A stretch of DNA of 8,563 nucleotides from contig JAGNTT010000076.1 of NCBI GenBank assembly GCA_017987425.1, positions 1 through 8,563 of the forward strand. The letters are read 5' to 3'. Source of the stretch: Candidatus Omnitrophota bacterium (lineage in GTDB: Bacteria; Omnitrophota; Gorgyraeia; Zapsychrales; Fredricksoniimonadaceae). Made by a program: the position numbers and the translations under genes. The notes beneath the pieces are model-generated. The model was not told the origin of the DNA and made no database searches. It saw only the letters and a program-made list of their open reading frames with translations. Of this stretch, positions 7,109 to 8,563 are shown piece after piece. How positions within the stretch are numbered: position 1 is the first letter of the stretch; each line of letters begins with the position of its first letter.

Positions 7109-8485
7109 ATGGCAACGACCATCGATAAATCCCACATCCTCAAATATGACGTCCAGGGCCCGCGGTACACCAGTTATCCCACCGCGCCGGAATGGTCGTC
7201 CGAGACCGATGCCCGCGTTTACGCGGAAAAGCTGGAAGAGCTCGGGCGTTCGGATAAAGACATCTCGCTCTACGTCCACATTCCGTTTTGCGAACAGCTC
7301 TGTTATTTCTGCGCGTGTATGAAGGTCATCCGCACGCGGGATGAAAAATATTCCGACGAGTATCTGAGTTATCTGTTCAAGGAAATTGAACTGGTTGCCG
7401 GCATGATCGGTCCCAGGCGGACGGTCAGACAGCTGCACTGGGGAGGCGGAACGCCGACCTATTTAAGCGAACGCCAGATCGAAGGGCTCTTTGAGAAGAT
7501 CGGACGGCATTTCGATATCGACAAAAACGGCGAGATAGCCATTGAAGTTGATCCCCGCACCGTAACAAATTCCAAGCTTGCGGTGCTTCGCAAAATCGGG
7601 TTTAATCGTATTTCGATGGGTGTTCAGGACTTTGACGAACAGGTCATGCAGACGGTCAACCGCATTCAGCCTTTCGAGATGGTCAAAAGCGTCATGGATG
7701 AGACCCGCAGGCTTGGGTTTGATTCGGTCAATTTCGATCTCATCTACGGACTGCCTTACCAAACGAAAGAATCGTTTGACCAGACGGTAGAGCTGGTTGC
7801 CGGTTTGAAGCCCGACCGGATCGCGCTTTACAGTTTTGCCTATGTCCCGTGGCTGCAGAAGCATCAGACCAAGCTTGATCAGAGTGTTTTTCCCGACAAT
7901 GACAGCAAGCTCGAAATTTTTCTCACCGCCCGTCAAAAATTCCTTAACGGCGGTTACCAGGCGATCGCCATGGACCATTTCGCGCTGACCACCGATGAAA
8001 TGGCCAAGGCTTTTAACGAGCGAAAGTTATACCGCAATTTTATGGGATATACGGTCAAGCCTGCGGATGAATACATCGGTCTGGGCGTCTCCGCGATCGG
8101 TTTTGTGGAAAACACCTTCATCCAGAATAAAAAGACCTTGCCGGATTATTACAAGGCTCTCGAGGAAGGGACGTTTCCCGTCGAGCGCGGCAAGCCTTTG
8201 TCGGAAGACGATAAGATCCGACGCTGGGTCATTCTCCAGCTGATGTGCCATTTTCGGATCGATAAGAAGGAATTCAACACAGCATTTAATAAAAATTTTG
8301 ACGAGTATTTTGCGTATGAACGCGGTCATCTGCAGTGCTGTCTGGAAGACGGATTGATCACGGAAAAGGCGGAAATCATCGAGGCGACCGAACTCGGACA
8401 GCTGTTTATCCGCAATGTGTGTATGGGATTTGATATTTATCTGCGCAAGAGCGCGGGACAAAAACGTTTTTCGAGAACCGTTTAA
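7109..8485 (+). CDS. hemN: Oxygen-independent coproporphyrinogen III oxidase (radical SAM)
   Basis: This 458-residue cytoplasmic enzyme decarboxylates two propionate side chains of coproporphyrinogen III to give protoporphyrinogen IX without oxygen, using two SAM molecules. GPRYTSYPTA (17-26) is a HemN N-terminal signature absent from HemW. The radical SAM cluster motif is C61-x3-C65-x2-C68 with C70 following, and Y55 precedes it. WGGGTPTYL (111-119), EVDPR (146-150), FNRISMGVQDF (165-175), DLIYGLP (210-216), MDHFA (288-292) and the C-terminal IRN-x-CM-x-FD...FSR block all match E. coli HemN (457 residues) almost end to end. M312 sits where E. coli has Q311, a residue linked to the second SAM. 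ATG 7109 was chosen because it aligns with the family start; an in-frame ATG at 7049 lies inside the preceding gene and would add 20 unlike residues. No Shine-Dalgarno is seen, so coupling to the upstream gene, 4 nt away, is likely. Having hemN implies anaerobic or microaerobic haem synthesis. Confidence 0.95.
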   Translation: MATTIDKSHILKYDVQGPRYTSYPTAPEWSSETDARVYAEKLEELGRSDKDISLYVHIPFCEQLCYFCACMKVIRTRDEKYSDEYLSYLFKEIELVAGMIGPRRTVRQLHWGGGTPTYLSERQIEGLFEKIGRHFDIDKNGEIAIEVDPRTVTNSKLAVLRKIGFNRISMGVQDFDEQVMQTVNRIQPFEMVKSVMDETRRLGFDSVNFDLIYGLPYQTKESFDQTVELVAGLKPDRIALYSFAYVPWLQKHQTKLDQSVFPDNDSKLEIFLTARQKFLNGGYQAIAMDHFALTTDEMAKAFNERKLYRNFMGYTVKPADEYIGLGVSAIGFVENTFIQNKKTLPDYYKALEEGTFPVERGKPLSEDDKIRRWVILQLMCHFRIDKKEFNTAFNKNFDEYFAYERGHLQCCLEDGLITEKAEIIEATELGQLFIRNVCMGFDIYLRKSAGQKRFSRTV

Positions 8486-8514
8486 TTCAAACAATTGATC
8501 GAAATACCAAATGC

Positions 8515-8542
8515 GTAGGGGCACAGCGCGCTGTGCCCCTAC
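8515..8542. repeat. Perfect 28-nt palindrome after hemN (REP-like element or terminator hairpin)
   Basis: The arm GTAGGGGCACAGCG (8515-8528) is followed with no loop by its exact complement CGCTGTGCCCCTAC (8529-8542). In RNA it would form a very stable GC-rich hairpin 29 nt after the hemN stop. No T-run follows on either strand, so it is not a textbook intrinsic terminator, though it may stop transcription or protect the 3' end. From memory, GTAGGGGC...GCCCCTAC palindromes occur as dispersed intergenic repeats in several bacterial groups; copy number here cannot be assessed. Confidence 0.8.
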
Positions 8543-8563
8543 AATTAGTTCATGGAACCATCA

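Overview
The window looks like an ordinary bacterial chromosome segment, all genes on the + strand. It carries a Bacteroidetes-style succinate dehydrogenase/fumarate reductase operon (sdhCAB). Flanking it are two polytopic membrane proteins with C-terminal TPR repeats, and at the right end is an anaerobic haem-biosynthesis gene, hemN. No phage, transposase, CRISPR or defence genes are visible. The gene mix (long-form SdhA, single dihaem SdhC, TMTC-like membrane proteins, degenerate intergenic repeats) fits a Gram-negative-type lineage of the PVC/Omnitrophota or related candidate-phylum kind. That taxonomic guess is inference only; no marker gene such as rRNA is present to settle it.

Layout. 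Positions 1-1422 hold the 3' part of a membrane protein ending in six back-to-back TPRs; its start lies left of the window. A near-consensus sigma70-type promoter (1419-1446) overlaps that gene's stop codon. It reads into a small secreted protein with two EF-hand loops (1492-1986), followed after only 16 nt by sdhC (2003-2668). sdhA (2671-4584) starts 2 nt after sdhC. Between sdhA and sdhB (4672-5430) is an 87-nt spacer made almost entirely of degenerate 7-nt repeats that then recur in inverted orientation and can fold. A 183-nt gap with two possible -10 boxes leads to a second TMTC-like/TPR membrane protein (5614-7104). hemN (7109-8485) follows after 4 nt. A perfect 28-nt palindrome (8515-8542) sits just after hemN.

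How the genes fit together. SdhC, SdhA and SdhB form one membrane complex linking succinate/fumarate to the (mena)quinone pool through FAD, three Fe-S clusters and two b haems. HemN makes protoporphyrinogen IX without oxygen, so it could supply haem for SdhC under anoxia; this link is contextual. The EF-hand protein appears to share a transcript with sdhCAB, but its role is unknown. The two membrane/TPR proteins share motifs with each other and probably act on surface or exported glycoconjugates.

No clear novel multi-gene system was found. The items most worth a second look are the EF-hand gene at the head of the sdh operon, the heptamer repeat inside the operon, and the terminal palindrome.
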